A stretch of DNA of 64,000 nucleotides. Source: Pseudomonas fragi (lineage in GTDB: Bacteria > Pseudomonadota > Gammaproteobacteria > Pseudomonadales > Pseudomonadaceae). Both the position numbers and the translations under genes were made by a program. Shown piece after piece: positions 28,682 through 37,676 of this stretch (within the stretch, counting starts at the first letter, position 1; each line of letters opens with the position of its first letter). Under the pieces are notes generated by a model, which saw only the letters and a list, made by a program, of their open reading frames with translations, was not told where the DNA came from and made no database searches. The stretch lies in assembly GCF_002269505.1 (NCBI RefSeq), contig NZ_NQKQ01000001.1, forward strand, positions 372,001 to 436,000. Reading direction: 5' to 3'.

Positions 28682-29968
28682 ATGCTTCGCGCCCTTATAG
28701 CCCTGACCCTCGCATGCCTGCTCCAACCGGCGTTTGCCGACGAGCGCGCGCAAACCCAACAGCAGCTGGATGCCACGCGCCAGGATATCAGCGAGCTGAA
28801 AAAGCTCCTCGGCAAGCTCCAGGAAGAAAAGTCCGGCGTGCAGAAAGACCTGCGCGGTACCGAAACCGAAATCGGCAAGCTGGAGAAGCAGGTAGAAGCC
28901 CTGCAACAAGAACTAAAAAAGAGTGAAGGCGAGCTGCTGCGCCTAGATAGCGAGAAAAAAAAACTCCACAGCGCAAAACTTGAACAGCAACGCCTGATCG
29001 CCATTCAGGCCCGTGCCGCCTATCAGGGTGGGCGCCAGGAATACCTGAAGATGCTGCTCAATCAACAAAACCCCGAGAAGTTCGCCCGAACCCTCACCTA
29101 TTACGATTACCTGAGCCAGGCCCGCCTGGAGCAGCTAAAGGGTTTCAACGAAACCCTGCGCCAACTGGCCAATGTCGAAGCCGATATCAATCTGCAACAA
29201 GCGCAGTTGCTCACGCAAAAAAGCAGCCTGGACACCCAGCGTGCCGAGCTCGACAAGGTACGTGCAGAGCGCCAGCAAGTTCTGGCCAAACTCAGTTCCG
29301 ATGTAAAGGACCGCGACCAGAAGCTGCAGGCTCGCGAGCAGGATCAGGCCGATCTGGCCAAAGTCCTCAAGACCATCGAAGAAACCCTCGCCCGCCAGGC
29401 CCGCGAAGCCGAACAGGCGCGGCAAAAAGCCCTGATCGCGCAGCAGGAAGCCGAGAAAAAACGCCAGCGCGAGGCTGCAGCGGTTGCCACCGACGCCCCG
29501 CGCAAACCGGTGCAATCGACACCAGGACCGCTGGTCTCCAGCGCCGGCGCTTCCTACGGTGGTGCTTTTTCTCAAGCCCGGGGCAAACTTCCATGGCCGG
29601 TTGATGGTCGATTGCTTGCACGCTTCGGTGAAACCCGTGGCGACGACTCGCGCACCAAGTGGGACGGCGTGATGATCAGCGCCGGTGCCGGCACCCAGGT
29701 GCATGCCGTACATGGCGGGCGCGTGGTTTTCGCCGACTGGCTGCGTGGTGCGGGCCAACTGGTTATTTTGGATCACGGTAATGGTTATTTAAGCCTGTAC
29801 GGCCACAATCAGACGTTACTCAAGTCTGCCGGTGACGTGGTCAAGGCCGGCGAAGTGATTTCCACCGTGGGTAACAGCGGTGGGCAAGCCACGCCAGCAC
29901 TGTATTTTGCTATTCGTCAGCAGGGGCGCCCAAGCGATCCTGCACAATGGTGTCGTACTCAGGGATGA
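28682..29968 (+). CDS. envC: murein hydrolase activator EnvC
   Basis: Periplasmic protein that activates division amidases (AmiA/AmiB type) and is recruited by FtsEX. The 428-residue product has a signal peptide (cleavage after QPAFA, about 20), a long coiled coil (about 22-245, rich in Gln, Glu, Lys and Leu), a low-complexity linker and a C-terminal LytM/M23 domain. The LytM domain is degenerate: the segment that should bear the first zinc His reads RTKWDGVMIS and the last reads ALYFAIRQQG instead of HLHF, as expected for an activator without own hydrolase activity. Confidence 0.93.
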   Translation: MLRALIALTLACLLQPAFADERAQTQQQLDATRQDISELKKLLGKLQEEKSGVQKDLRGTETEIGKLEKQVEALQQELKKSEGELLRLDSEKKKLHSAKLEQQRLIAIQARAAYQGGRQEYLKMLLNQQNPEKFARTLTYYDYLSQARLEQLKGFNETLRQLANVEADINLQQAQLLTQKSSLDTQRAELDKVRAERQQVLAKLSSDVKDRDQKLQAREQDQADLAKVLKTIEETLARQAREAEQARQKALIAQQEAEKKRQREAAAVATDAPRKPVQSTPGPLVSSAGASYGGAFSQARGKLPWPVDGRLLARFGETRGDDSRTKWDGVMISAGAGTQVHAVHGGRVVFADWLRGAGQLVILDHGNGYLSLYGHNQTLLKSAGDVVKAGEVISTVGNSGGQATPALYFAIRQQGRPSDPAQWCRTQG

Positions 29969-30003
29969 GTCCATCACCTTTAATACGTAGGAGTTCGCTC
30001 AAC

Positions 30004-31320
30004 ATGCCGCATTTGTCCCGCCTCAACTCGCTGGCCCTGACGATCGCTCTGCTGATCGGCTCGCCATTGGCATTCGCTGCCGAGCCGAGCATTCCGCCAG
30101 CCGGGGCTGCTGCCAGCGCCAAGGCACCGCTGCCTCTGGAAGAGCTGCGCACATTTGCCGAGGTCATGGATCGGATCAAGGCCGCGTATGTTGAGCCGGT
30201 AGACGATAAAACCCTGTTGGAGAATGCCATCAAGGGCATGCTCAGCAACCTCGACCCGCACTCGGCCTATCTGGGCCCCGAAGACTTTGCCGAACTGCAG
30301 GAAAGCACCAGCGGCGAGTTCGGTGGGCTGGGTATTGAAGTCGGCAGTGAAGACGGCAACATCAAAATCGTCTCGCCGATCGACGACACCCCTGCCAGCA
30401 AGGCCGGCATCCAGGCCGGTGACTTTATCGTCAAGATCAATGGCCAGCCCACCCGCGGCCTGAGCATGACCGAAGCCGTTGATAAAATGCGCGGCAAGAT
30501 CGGTCAAAAAATCACCCTGACCCTGGTGCGCAACGGCGGCACGCCTTTCGACGTGACCCTGACCCGCGCCAATATTCAGGTCAAGAGCGTCAAGGCCCAG
30601 CTGCTTGAAGATGGTTACGGCTATATCCGTATTACCCAGTTCCAGGTCAAGACCGGTGAAGAAGTTGCCGCAGCGCTGTCCAAACTGCGCAGGGAAAACG
30701 GCAACAAGCGCCTCAAGGGCATCATCCTCGACCTGCGCAACAACCCGGGCGGCGTACTGCAGTCGGCAGTTGAGGTGGTAGACCACTTCATCACCAAGGG
30801 CCTGATCGTTTACACCAAGGGTCGCATTGCCAACTCTGAGCTGCGTTTCTCGGCCACCGGCAAGGACCTGAGCGAAGGCGTGCCATTGGTAGTACTGATC
30901 AACGGCGGCAGTGCCTCGGCGTCAGAGATCGTCGCCGGTGCTCTGCAGGATCAGAAGCGTGGTGTGGTCATGGGTACCACCAGCTTCGGCAAAGGCTCGG
31001 TGCAAACCGTACTGCCGCTGAACAATGACCGCGCACTGAAGATCACCACGGCGCTGTACTTCACCCCTAACGGTCGCTCGATCCAGGCCCAGGGCATCGT
31101 GCCGGACATCGAAGTCAGCCGCGCCAAGATCACCCGCGAGCAAGATACCGAGTACTACAAAGAGGCCGACCTGCAAGGTCACCTCGGCAATGGTAACGGC
31201 GGTGCCGATAAGCCTACCGGTTCCGGCCCCAAAGCCAAGCCGATGCCCCAGGACGATGACTTCCAGCTGAGCCAGGCCTTGAGCCTGCTTAAAGGCTTGA
31301 GCATCACCCGCGGCAATTGA
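30004..31320 (+). CDS. ctpA: carboxy-terminal processing protease CtpA (S41 family)
   Basis: Periplasmic serine protease. The 438-residue protein has a signal peptide (to about residue 22), a PDZ domain (about 90-170, GGLGIEVGSEDGNIKIVSP) and the S41 catalytic domain with Ser in GGSASASEIVAGAL (about 302) and Lys in TSFGKGSVQT (about 327). In P. aeruginosa CtpA with its partner LbcA degrades peptidoglycan cross-link hydrolases, which fits its place next to envC. ATG 30004 has TAGGAG 10 bases upstream and puts the signal peptide at the start. Confidence 0.95.
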   Translation: MPHLSRLNSLALTIALLIGSPLAFAAEPSIPPAGAAASAKAPLPLEELRTFAEVMDRIKAAYVEPVDDKTLLENAIKGMLSNLDPHSAYLGPEDFAELQESTSGEFGGLGIEVGSEDGNIKIVSPIDDTPASKAGIQAGDFIVKINGQPTRGLSMTEAVDKMRGKIGQKITLTLVRNGGTPFDVTLTRANIQVKSVKAQLLEDGYGYIRITQFQVKTGEEVAAALSKLRRENGNKRLKGIILDLRNNPGGVLQSAVEVVDHFITKGLIVYTKGRIANSELRFSATGKDLSEGVPLVVLINGGSASASEIVAGALQDQKRGVVMGTTSFGKGSVQTVLPLNNDRALKITTALYFTPNGRSIQAQGIVPDIEVSRAKITREQDTEYYKEADLQGHLGNGNGGADKPTGSGPKAKPMPQDDDFQLSQALSLLKGLSITRGN

Positions 31321-31321
31321 G

Positions 31322-32104
31322 GTGCGTTTCTCTCTCGCCCTGGCCCTGCTCTGCTGCCTGACCGGTGCCGCCCACGCGGCACCGGCCAGCGCGCCCGCCA
31401 CACCGCACAAGGCTTACTTGAGCCTGATCATCGACGATCTGGGGCAGAACCTGCCCCGGGATCGCCGAGTACTGGCCTTTCCGGGCCCGGTGACGACCGC
31501 GGTGATGCCCGACACCCCGCACGCCGCCGAATTTGCCCGTGAGGCTCACAAGGCGGGCAAGATCGTGATCTTGCACATGCCCATGGACCCCGCCACTGGC
31601 CCGTTCGCCTGGCACCCGGATTTGCCCATCGCCGAATTGGCAAAGCGTCTCGACGCTGCGTTCAAGGCCGTGCCTTACACCAGTGGCATCAATAACCACG
31701 AAGGCAGCTTGATGACCGCTCAACCTGAGGCCATGGCCTGGTTGATGGCTGAACTGCAACAACGGCATAAGTTCTTTGTCGACAGTCGCACCAGCGCGCG
31801 TACCGTCGCTGCGGCCGAGGCGCAGAAAATCGGGTTGGCCAGTGTTTCGCGTGATGTGTTCCTCGACAACGTGCGCACCGAACAGGCCATCACTAGCCAG
31901 CTCGAAACCGCTATAAAACACGCAAAAAAATTCGGCTCGGTGGTGATGATCGGCCACCCGTACCCGCAAACACTGGCGGTGCTGGAGCGCGAACTGCCCA
32001 CGCTGAAAGAGCAAGGCATTGACTGGATCGACATCAAACAGATGATCGGCGTACGCAGCAACAAAGCGATGGCGGGTCATGGCAAAGACGGTATTTATCG
32101 CTAG
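31322..32104 (+). CDS. divergent polysaccharide deacetylase family protein (YibQ)
   Basis: A 260-residue exported protein: signal peptide (to about AAHAAP, 20) and a divergent NodB-like barrel (DUF610/YibQ). Visible motifs are LSLIIDDLGQNLPRD (Asp-Asp metal-type motif, about 35), ILHMPMDP (about 80), GINNHEGSLMT (about 120) and MIGHPYPQTL (about 215). Starts at GTG 31322, one base after the ctpA stop, so coupled to it. Enzymatic substrate is unknown. Confidence 0.9.
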   Translation: MRFSLALALLCCLTGAAHAAPASAPATPHKAYLSLIIDDLGQNLPRDRRVLAFPGPVTTAVMPDTPHAAEFAREAHKAGKIVILHMPMDPATGPFAWHPDLPIAELAKRLDAAFKAVPYTSGINNHEGSLMTAQPEAMAWLMAELQQRHKFFVDSRTSARTVAAAEAQKIGLASVSRDVFLDNVRTEQAITSQLETAIKHAKKFGSVVMIGHPYPQTLAVLERELPTLKEQGIDWIDIKQMIGVRSNKAMAGHGKDGIYR

Positions 32105-32188
32105 ATATATTTACCGCACGCAGCCTTCAAACACCTGATTAATTGAGTGACCGCCTCAGGGCATAACCACTCACGATCAGGTACACCC

Positions 32189-33703
32189 ATGAAAAAACAC
32201 CATCAACTTGCTGGATGCGCGCTACTGATTCTTTGTTTGCCCGCTTCGGCGAAAAACTTTGATCAAGGCGTGATCGACCATGCCGCCCCGCTATTTTTGA
32301 ATAACAGTATGGGCCAAAACAGCCATTGGTCCGGTATTGGCACGTTTTCCGCCAAGAACACCTGCAATGCCACCCTCATTGACACACGCTCTCATCAGAG
32401 TGACGGGCCGGCGTACGTACTTACCAGCGGCCATTGCTTTGAGCGCCCCTACCAGCAACTGATCGCAACCGACACTGACGTAAACGTAGCCATCAGCTTC
32501 AACAACTTCCAGGACACCCGCCAAAACCGCTCCGTCTACACAATCAAGCGGGTCAATTGGCAAAGCTTGCAAGGTACCAATCTGGCCATAGCAGAACTCG
32601 ATGCGCCGTTGTCCCGACTTATCGCAAATGGCATTCATCCCCTGAAAATGGGCCATACACCCAAAACTGCCATCAGCGCCCTGCTGGTCGGAGCCTCGTA
32701 TACCCAGGCAAACGCACTCGCCCTCAGGTCATGCCTGCTGCAAACAAGCGCCGATACATTGGCCTTCCCTTCGGTGTGGAGCAACGCGCTGACAAGCCAG
32801 TGCAATATCACAACACAGAGTCTGTCCGGGAGTCCGATGCTGGACCGCGAATCAAACACCATCATTGCAGTCCTGGGCACCGTCCCCCTTCGCCAGAATG
32901 CCCACAACCGGTGCAATGAAAGCGCACCCTGTGAAGTCATCGGCGGCATCGCTCAAGCCCAGCAACTTAACACCCAGTATTCCCACACACTGGAAAACCT
33001 CAGCAACTGCTGGAAAAATGGCGTGCTGAACACTGATCCCGGCTATTGCTCTCTTTACCCGGCCACGATCACCACACTATCTGCCCCGAAGCCTGTGCAG
33101 CATTATTTGCCCGCACTGCCCGGGGATAAACATCCCGCCATTTTCCCCACCTGGGATGTGAAATTTTCAATATCCGCACCCTTCTACCGTTACAAAATTG
33201 TCGACCGCTCAGAACACTGTCAAAACCCTGCCGACTACAGCGTTGCCTTTTCCAGCAGTCATGCCCATATCACCGCGCCCGTTGGCGAAAAAGCGGGCGT
33301 AAGCATGCTCTGTTTGCTCGGCGTATCCAGCGAGAACCAAGGGCCTTTATGGGGGGATTTGATGAATGTGCGGGTGCTGGCCGTCAACCTGGAGGAACAG
33401 GGTCGTGCGTGGAAGCCTGCCATCAGCGCAACAGGTTATGGGTTTGAGCGCCCGCAGTGGACCGAACTCACCCTCAAGCGCGACGCTCACTTCAATACTC
33501 GCTACTTCGTCAAATCAGGGCCGCCGGCCTCAACCGAATGCGGGTCGCAGGAAGGTTACAGACCTCTTGCTGACGAAGTGTTTGAAGACGATATGTTTAA
33601 AATAGTGCGCCAGGCACAGCCCACTCAGCACTGCCTGTACAGCCACAACATCCGAAACGATCAATCCGCTGTTGTGAGCTATCTGATGAATAAGAAACCA
33701 TAG
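32189..33703 (+). CDS. secreted trypsin-fold protein, catalytic Asp replaced by Asn
   Basis: A 504-residue exported protein: signal peptide ending about LPASAK (21), an S1/trypsin-like domain (about 40-270) and a C-terminal domain of unknown fold (about 300-504) rich in aromatic residues and Cys. The catalytic His is kept (TSGHC, His 82) and a Ser sits in LSGSP (Ser 213), but the Asp position, normally D-I-A-L, reads TNLAIAELD (Asn 131). Such a change strongly cripples trypsin, so activity is doubtful. It has a clear paralog at 34763 with the same two-part structure. ATG 32189 was chosen to place the signal peptide at the N-terminus. Role unknown; possibly a binding or host/competitor-directed protein. 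Confidence 0.8.
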   Translation: MKKHHQLAGCALLILCLPASAKNFDQGVIDHAAPLFLNNSMGQNSHWSGIGTFSAKNTCNATLIDTRSHQSDGPAYVLTSGHCFERPYQQLIATDTDVNVAISFNNFQDTRQNRSVYTIKRVNWQSLQGTNLAIAELDAPLSRLIANGIHPLKMGHTPKTAISALLVGASYTQANALALRSCLLQTSADTLAFPSVWSNALTSQCNITTQSLSGSPMLDRESNTIIAVLGTVPLRQNAHNRCNESAPCEVIGGIAQAQQLNTQYSHTLENLSNCWKNGVLNTDPGYCSLYPATITTLSAPKPVQHYLPALPGDKHPAIFPTWDVKFSISAPFYRYKIVDRSEHCQNPADYSVAFSSSHAHITAPVGEKAGVSMLCLLGVSSENQGPLWGDLMNVRVLAVNLEEQGRAWKPAISATGYGFERPQWTELTLKRDAHFNTRYFVKSGPPASTECGSQEGYRPLADEVFEDDMFKIVRQAQPTQHCLYSHNIRNDQSAVVSYLMNKKP

Positions 33704-33719
33704 CGCTGAAGAGGTAAAA

Positions 33720-33770
33720 AGGCTGCGATCTTTTGGTCTTTTCAATCAGCAACATTCATAAGATCGCTCC
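33720..33770. terminator. weak inverted repeat between convergent genes
   Basis: GCGATCTT at 33724 and AAGATCGC at about 33759 can pair over a 27-base loop. No T-run, low confidence as a terminator. Confidence 0.3.
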
Positions 33771-33794
33771 TGTCTGGAGCCCCCACGAAGTGTC

Positions 33795-34559
33795 TCAATG
33801 AATAGAGAGGTATTTCTCGCGGATCTTGTCGACGATACCTTCAGCGCGTAGCTGATCCAGCGCCGCCTGCAAATTGCTCACCACTTCATCCGGCACTTCT
33901 TTGTTCAATGCCAGGTACAACTGGGCCTTGTTAAAGCGCAACACTGTTTTGAACCCTGAAATGCCCACCTGACGTGCCAAAAAACGCCCGGCTGGGTCGC
34001 CAGTAGCCCACAGGTCGATTTGCCCGGCCTGCAGCTTTCTGGCGTTATCCTGATCACGCAGCACAATGACGGGCTTGAGCCCCTGCCTCTCCAGAGACAT
34101 GGCTATCACATCGCTTTTGTAAGCACCGATCCGGTATTTTCCCGCCTGTTCAAGAGAGGTCAGCTCAATCGGGCTATCGGCCCGGGCCAGCAAGACCCAG
34201 TCATCAGGGCCGATAGGGCCGACCCATTTGAACAGTGCTTCGCGCTCAGGCACGCGTGCCGTGACAAATACGCCGTAATCCGGGTTTTCCAGGGTAAGGT
34301 TATAAATACGCTCCCATGGAAAGCGCAGGGTCATGCTGTAGGGGATACCGGCACGTTTGAATGTTTCGCGCAGCACCTCGACGGCAATGCCTTCGAGATT
34401 CTGGTTTTGCGCGAAGTTTTTGCCATTTTTGGCCATGTTGTACGGCGGGAAATTTTCAGTCAGCAACACCAGGGGTGTTCCGGGGGCTTGCGCCGAATAA
34501 GCGGAACTCGCGAGGCACATCGTGCCTGCGGCAAGACTGAGCAAAAAACCTTTAAACAT
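33795..34559 (-). CDS. periplasmic solute-binding protein, family 3-like
   Basis: A 254-residue exported protein with signal peptide (to about SAYSAQ, 23) and the two-lobed SBP_bac_3 fold: LTENFPPYNMAKNG near the start, FKRAGIPYSMTLRFPWERIY, and the closing DQLRAEGIVDKIREKYL. It lacks linked permease or ATPase genes and the conserved amino-acid-binding Arg motif is not obvious, so it may be a stand-alone binding protein of the kind seen in this position in PAO1 (PA5137-5139 region). ATG 34559 is the first Met before the signal sequence. Confidence 0.8.
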   Translation of the reverse strand: MFKGFLLSLAAGTMCLASSAYSAQAPGTPLVLLTENFPPYNMAKNGKNFAQNQNLEGIAVEVLRETFKRAGIPYSMTLRFPWERIYNLTLENPDYGVFVTARVPEREALFKWVGPIGPDDWVLLARADSPIELTSLEQAGKYRIGAYKSDVIAMSLERQGLKPVIVLRDQDNARKLQAGQIDLWATGDPAGRFLARQVGISGFKTVLRFNKAQLYLALNKEVPDEVVSNLQAALDQLRAEGIVDKIREKYLSIH

Positions 34560-35645
34560 GACAGACAATCCAAATCCATGGCGTGCCCAAGAGTGACCCG
34601 AGCACGCCATGCTGTCCAGAGCCTTTTGGCTAAATGTGCATAGGTGCGTTAACAGAGCCCTGCAAAAAAATAGATAACTATCTACATGAGCCCATGAATA
34701 ACCTGTTTTATGCGTGAAGCAACCCACTTATAAAACCACGGCAAAAACAATGAGGCTCATACATGCTAAATAATTGGATTCACCCTATAGGTTTGGCACT
34801 CTGCTGCATCACTCTAACTGCGCTAGCTAATGGACATCGCCAGCCCATTGAAACCATTCCAACGGGTGCTATTAAACTTTCAGAGCACCCAGACAACCGC
34901 TCACGCACCTGGACGGGTATTGGGCGCCTTCGCGGTGACAAGGGTTCTTTTTGCACCGCCACCTTGATTGATAACCGTGATAAAACAGATACGCCTGAAA
35001 CCACACCTGCTTATATCATCACCAGCCACCGCTGTTTAAACTCCCTAACTTATGGAGATTATGAATACCCCGGAGGCATTCAGGAAAACCAACCTATAAA
35101 AGGGAGCATTTATTTCAATAACTTTGAAAACACACTAGGCCACCTTAAAGAATATGGATTGAAGCAGGTCACCTGGCAAAGCAATGAAGGTTTAAATATC
35201 GCCATTATTGAATTGGATAGGCCCTTGGCAAAGCTTATTGCGGACGGTGTTCATCCTTTGAAAATAGCCAGCCGAACACCTCCCACCGGCACTGAAATAC
35301 TCACGCTTGGAATTCCGGAGTTTTCAAACCTGCACGCAACTCACTGCACACAATTACCCTCGGTCGATATTGCAACCCATCCGTGGGTCAGTACTCGACT
35401 CCTGAAAAACAAATGCACGGGCCTCACCGCGGGAGCCTACGGCGGACCGGTCGTTAGCAGGGCCAATAATGAATTGATCAGTGTGCTGGTAGCCAGCACC
35501 CACGGGGCTTCGTTCAACAACAGATGCCTGAGTGACGCCCCATGCGAACTCATGGGCAGCGCATCCGAATGGAGCCCGGATTCCCATTACACACGACCCG
35601 TTTCATTTCTTAATCAATGCTTTAAGGACGGTGTCTTCACGACCC

Positions 35646-35649
35646 TTAG
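35646..35649. repeat. target-site duplication TTAG, left copy
   Basis: TTAG here and TTAG at 36842-36845 flank the insertion; the sequence fits the YTAR target of IS5-family elements. Confidence 0.88.
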
Positions 35650-36841
35650 GGAAACTCTGAAGAAGACTTCCAGATTTTGGCAAAATACCCGGATTCCACC
35701 CGCTGAGTTTCCCCATGAAGCAGATGACCTTCGCTGACGCCGAGTACGCCGGTAAGCGCAAACAAACCCGCAAAGAGTTGTTCCTGATCGAGATGGATCG
35801 GGTGGTGCCGTGGAAGGGTTTGATTGCCTTGATCGAGCCGCATTATCCCAAGGGTGAAGGCGGTCGTCCGGCCTATCCGCTGATGGCGATGCTGCGCGTG
35901 CACCTGATGCAAAACTGGTTCGGTTACAGCGATCCAGCGATGGAAGAGGCGCTGTACGAGACCACCATCCTGCGCCAGTTCGCGGGGCTGAGCTTGGAGC
36001 GTATCCCCGATGAAACCACCATCCTCAACTTCCGTCGTTTGCTGGAGAAGCACGAACTAGCCGCCGGCATCTTGGCTGTCATCAATGGCTATCTGGGCGA
36101 CCGAGGGCTGTCGCTGCGCCAAGGCACGATCGTCGATGCCACGCTGATCAATGCGCCGAGTTCGACCAAGAACAAGGACGGTAAGCGCGACCCGGAAATG
36201 CATCAGACCAAGAAGGGTAACCAGTACTACTTCGGCATGAAGGCGCACATCGGTGTCGATGATGAGTCGGGCTTGGTGCACAGCGTGGTGGGCACGGCGG
36301 CCAACGTGGCCGATGTCACCCAGGTCGATAAGCTGCTGCACGGCGATGAGAACATGGTCGGTGCCGACGCGGGTTACACCGGCGTCGAGAAACGCCCTGA
36401 ACATGAAGGCCGGGAGGTCATCTGGCAGATCGCCGCCCGCCGTAGTACTTACAAGAAGCTTGATAAGCGCAGTGCTTTGTACAAAGCCGCGCGCAAGATT
36501 GAGAAGGCCAAGGCTCAGGTACGAGCCAAGGTCGAGCATCCGTTCCGGGTGATCAAGCGCCAGTTCGGTTATGTGAAGGTGCGCTTCCGTGGTCTGGCGA
36601 AGAACACGGCGCAACTGGTGACGCTGTTCGCGCTGTCGAACCTGTGGATGGCGCGCCGACATTTACTGGCGAATGCAGGAGAGGTGCGCCTGTAATGTGG
36701 GAAATGGCTGCCGCGAGGTGCTCGCGGCGGCTAAAAACACAGAAATAAGCGGGTGATCTGAGCGTTTTTGATCGATTTGCCGCTTTTAAAATCGGCAGGG
36801 GCTGAAGTCAGCCAGAAATACACAACTACTTCAGACCATCC
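35650..36841 (+). mobile_element. complete IS5-family insertion sequence, 1192 bp
   Basis: Terminal inverted repeats are GGAAACTCTGAAG (left) and GGATGGTCTGAAG (right, reverse complement), 10 of 13 identical. One transposase gene fills the element. A GC-rich hairpin (GCCGCGAGGTGCTCGCGGC, about 36711-36730) follows the transposase. Intact ends, an intact transposase and perfect 4-bp duplications suggest a recent insertion. Confidence 0.92.
35715..36695 (+). CDS. IS5-family DDE transposase
   Basis: A 326-residue transposase of the IS5 group. The N-terminal DUF772-type domain (MKQMTFADAEYAGKRK; YPLMAMLRVHLMQNWFGYSD) precedes the DDE domain with IVDATLINAPSS (first Asp about 137), VGADAGYTGVEKR (second Asp about 217) and the C-terminal VEHPFRVIKRQFGYVKVRF block bearing the Glu region. 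No frameshift or stop, so probably active. Confidence 0.95.
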   Translation: MKQMTFADAEYAGKRKQTRKELFLIEMDRVVPWKGLIALIEPHYPKGEGGRPAYPLMAMLRVHLMQNWFGYSDPAMEEALYETTILRQFAGLSLERIPDETTILNFRRLLEKHELAAGILAVINGYLGDRGLSLRQGTIVDATLINAPSSTKNKDGKRDPEMHQTKKGNQYYFGMKAHIGVDDESGLVHSVVGTAANVADVTQVDKLLHGDENMVGADAGYTGVEKRPEHEGREVIWQIAARRSTYKKLDKRSALYKAARKIEKAKAQVRAKVEHPFRVIKRQFGYVKVRFRGLAKNTAQLVTLFALSNLWMARRHLLANAGEVRL

Positions 36842-37628
36842 TTAGCCCTGAGTGCGACCTTTACCAATTAACGTCGGTCAAACTGGGGAAAAATCAGCTC
36901 CTTCCCGCACGTATCCTGGAAATTCTACCCACCGAAAAAGAAGTTACGCTCGACCGTTATAACGTCGAGCTTAAAGTTGAAGCGTCGCACTTTCGCTATA
37001 AATATACCCATGACGCAAACAGCTGCGGTTCCGGAGCACATTATAGCCAGGCATTGCCATCCACTCAGACGTCTATCCGGTGGGAGTTGGATAAAAACCT
37101 CGGCATGCATATGCTCTGTATTATCGCCGTCGGCTCTCCCCAGGCGCGGTCAACTACTGCACAACTCGACAATGCAAAAATCATCGCCATCGAACGCACA
37201 CCCGCACAACCTGTCGACAAGCCGATCTTAAAAATACGAAGCTTTAAAAATGCTGTCGAGCATTACAGTATTTTCTGGTTTTTTGACCCGTTATTCGTTG
37301 AGCGTTACGAAATCAAATACGGCCCTTATAACGAAACAGACTGTTTACAACCTGAAGGGTATTACGACCTGCCTGACTGGGAAACCCGTTCTCGATGGAG
37401 CGGGCCTTGGGATAAGGAGTATGTTCACAAGGACCATCCCACTGATCCGGACTTGATTTTAATTAAAAGAACCGTAGAGCAACTGGATGATCACACATTT
37501 GAAAAGACTATTCTCGCACCTCGAACCGCAATAAAGCTGTGCACCGTGTTGTACAACGTTAAGAACATCCCCTCTACGCCCCGCGAAGATATTTTAAAAC
37601 CGCTATAACACCCTTAACAGTGAAGATC

Positions 37629-37658
37629 ACCAGTACCCACCCTTAGGTGGGCACTGGT
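37629..37658. terminator. hairpin between the split paralog and hisF
   Basis: ACCAGTACCCACC-CTTA-GGTGGGCACTGGT forms a 13-bp stem with one mismatch between two convergent genes. No clear T-run. Confidence 0.55.
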
Positions 37659-37676
37659 GCGCTCAAGACTGAAGTG

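Larger units (their letters stand above)
34763..37608 (+). pseudogene. second secreted trypsin-fold paralog, split by an IS5-family element
   Basis: Left part 34763-35649 and right part 36846-37608 (plus one TTAG copy) join in frame to 550 codons without a stop: ..TLSPECDLYQLTSVKL... across the junction. The joined protein has a signal peptide (to about ALANG, 24) and the same layout as the gene at 32189; the right part, e.g. YNVELKVEASHFRYKYTHD, aligns with WDVKFSISAPFYRYKIVDR of that paralog. All three catalytic positions are changed: ITSHRC (Arg 90 in the His place), LNIAIIELD (Asn 145) and GAYGGP (Tyr 226 for Ser). The flanking DNA is visibly AT-richer than its neighbours, suggesting acquisition. 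Only a truncated left protein, ending in the IS at 35737, can now be made from the native start. Confidence 0.9.
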
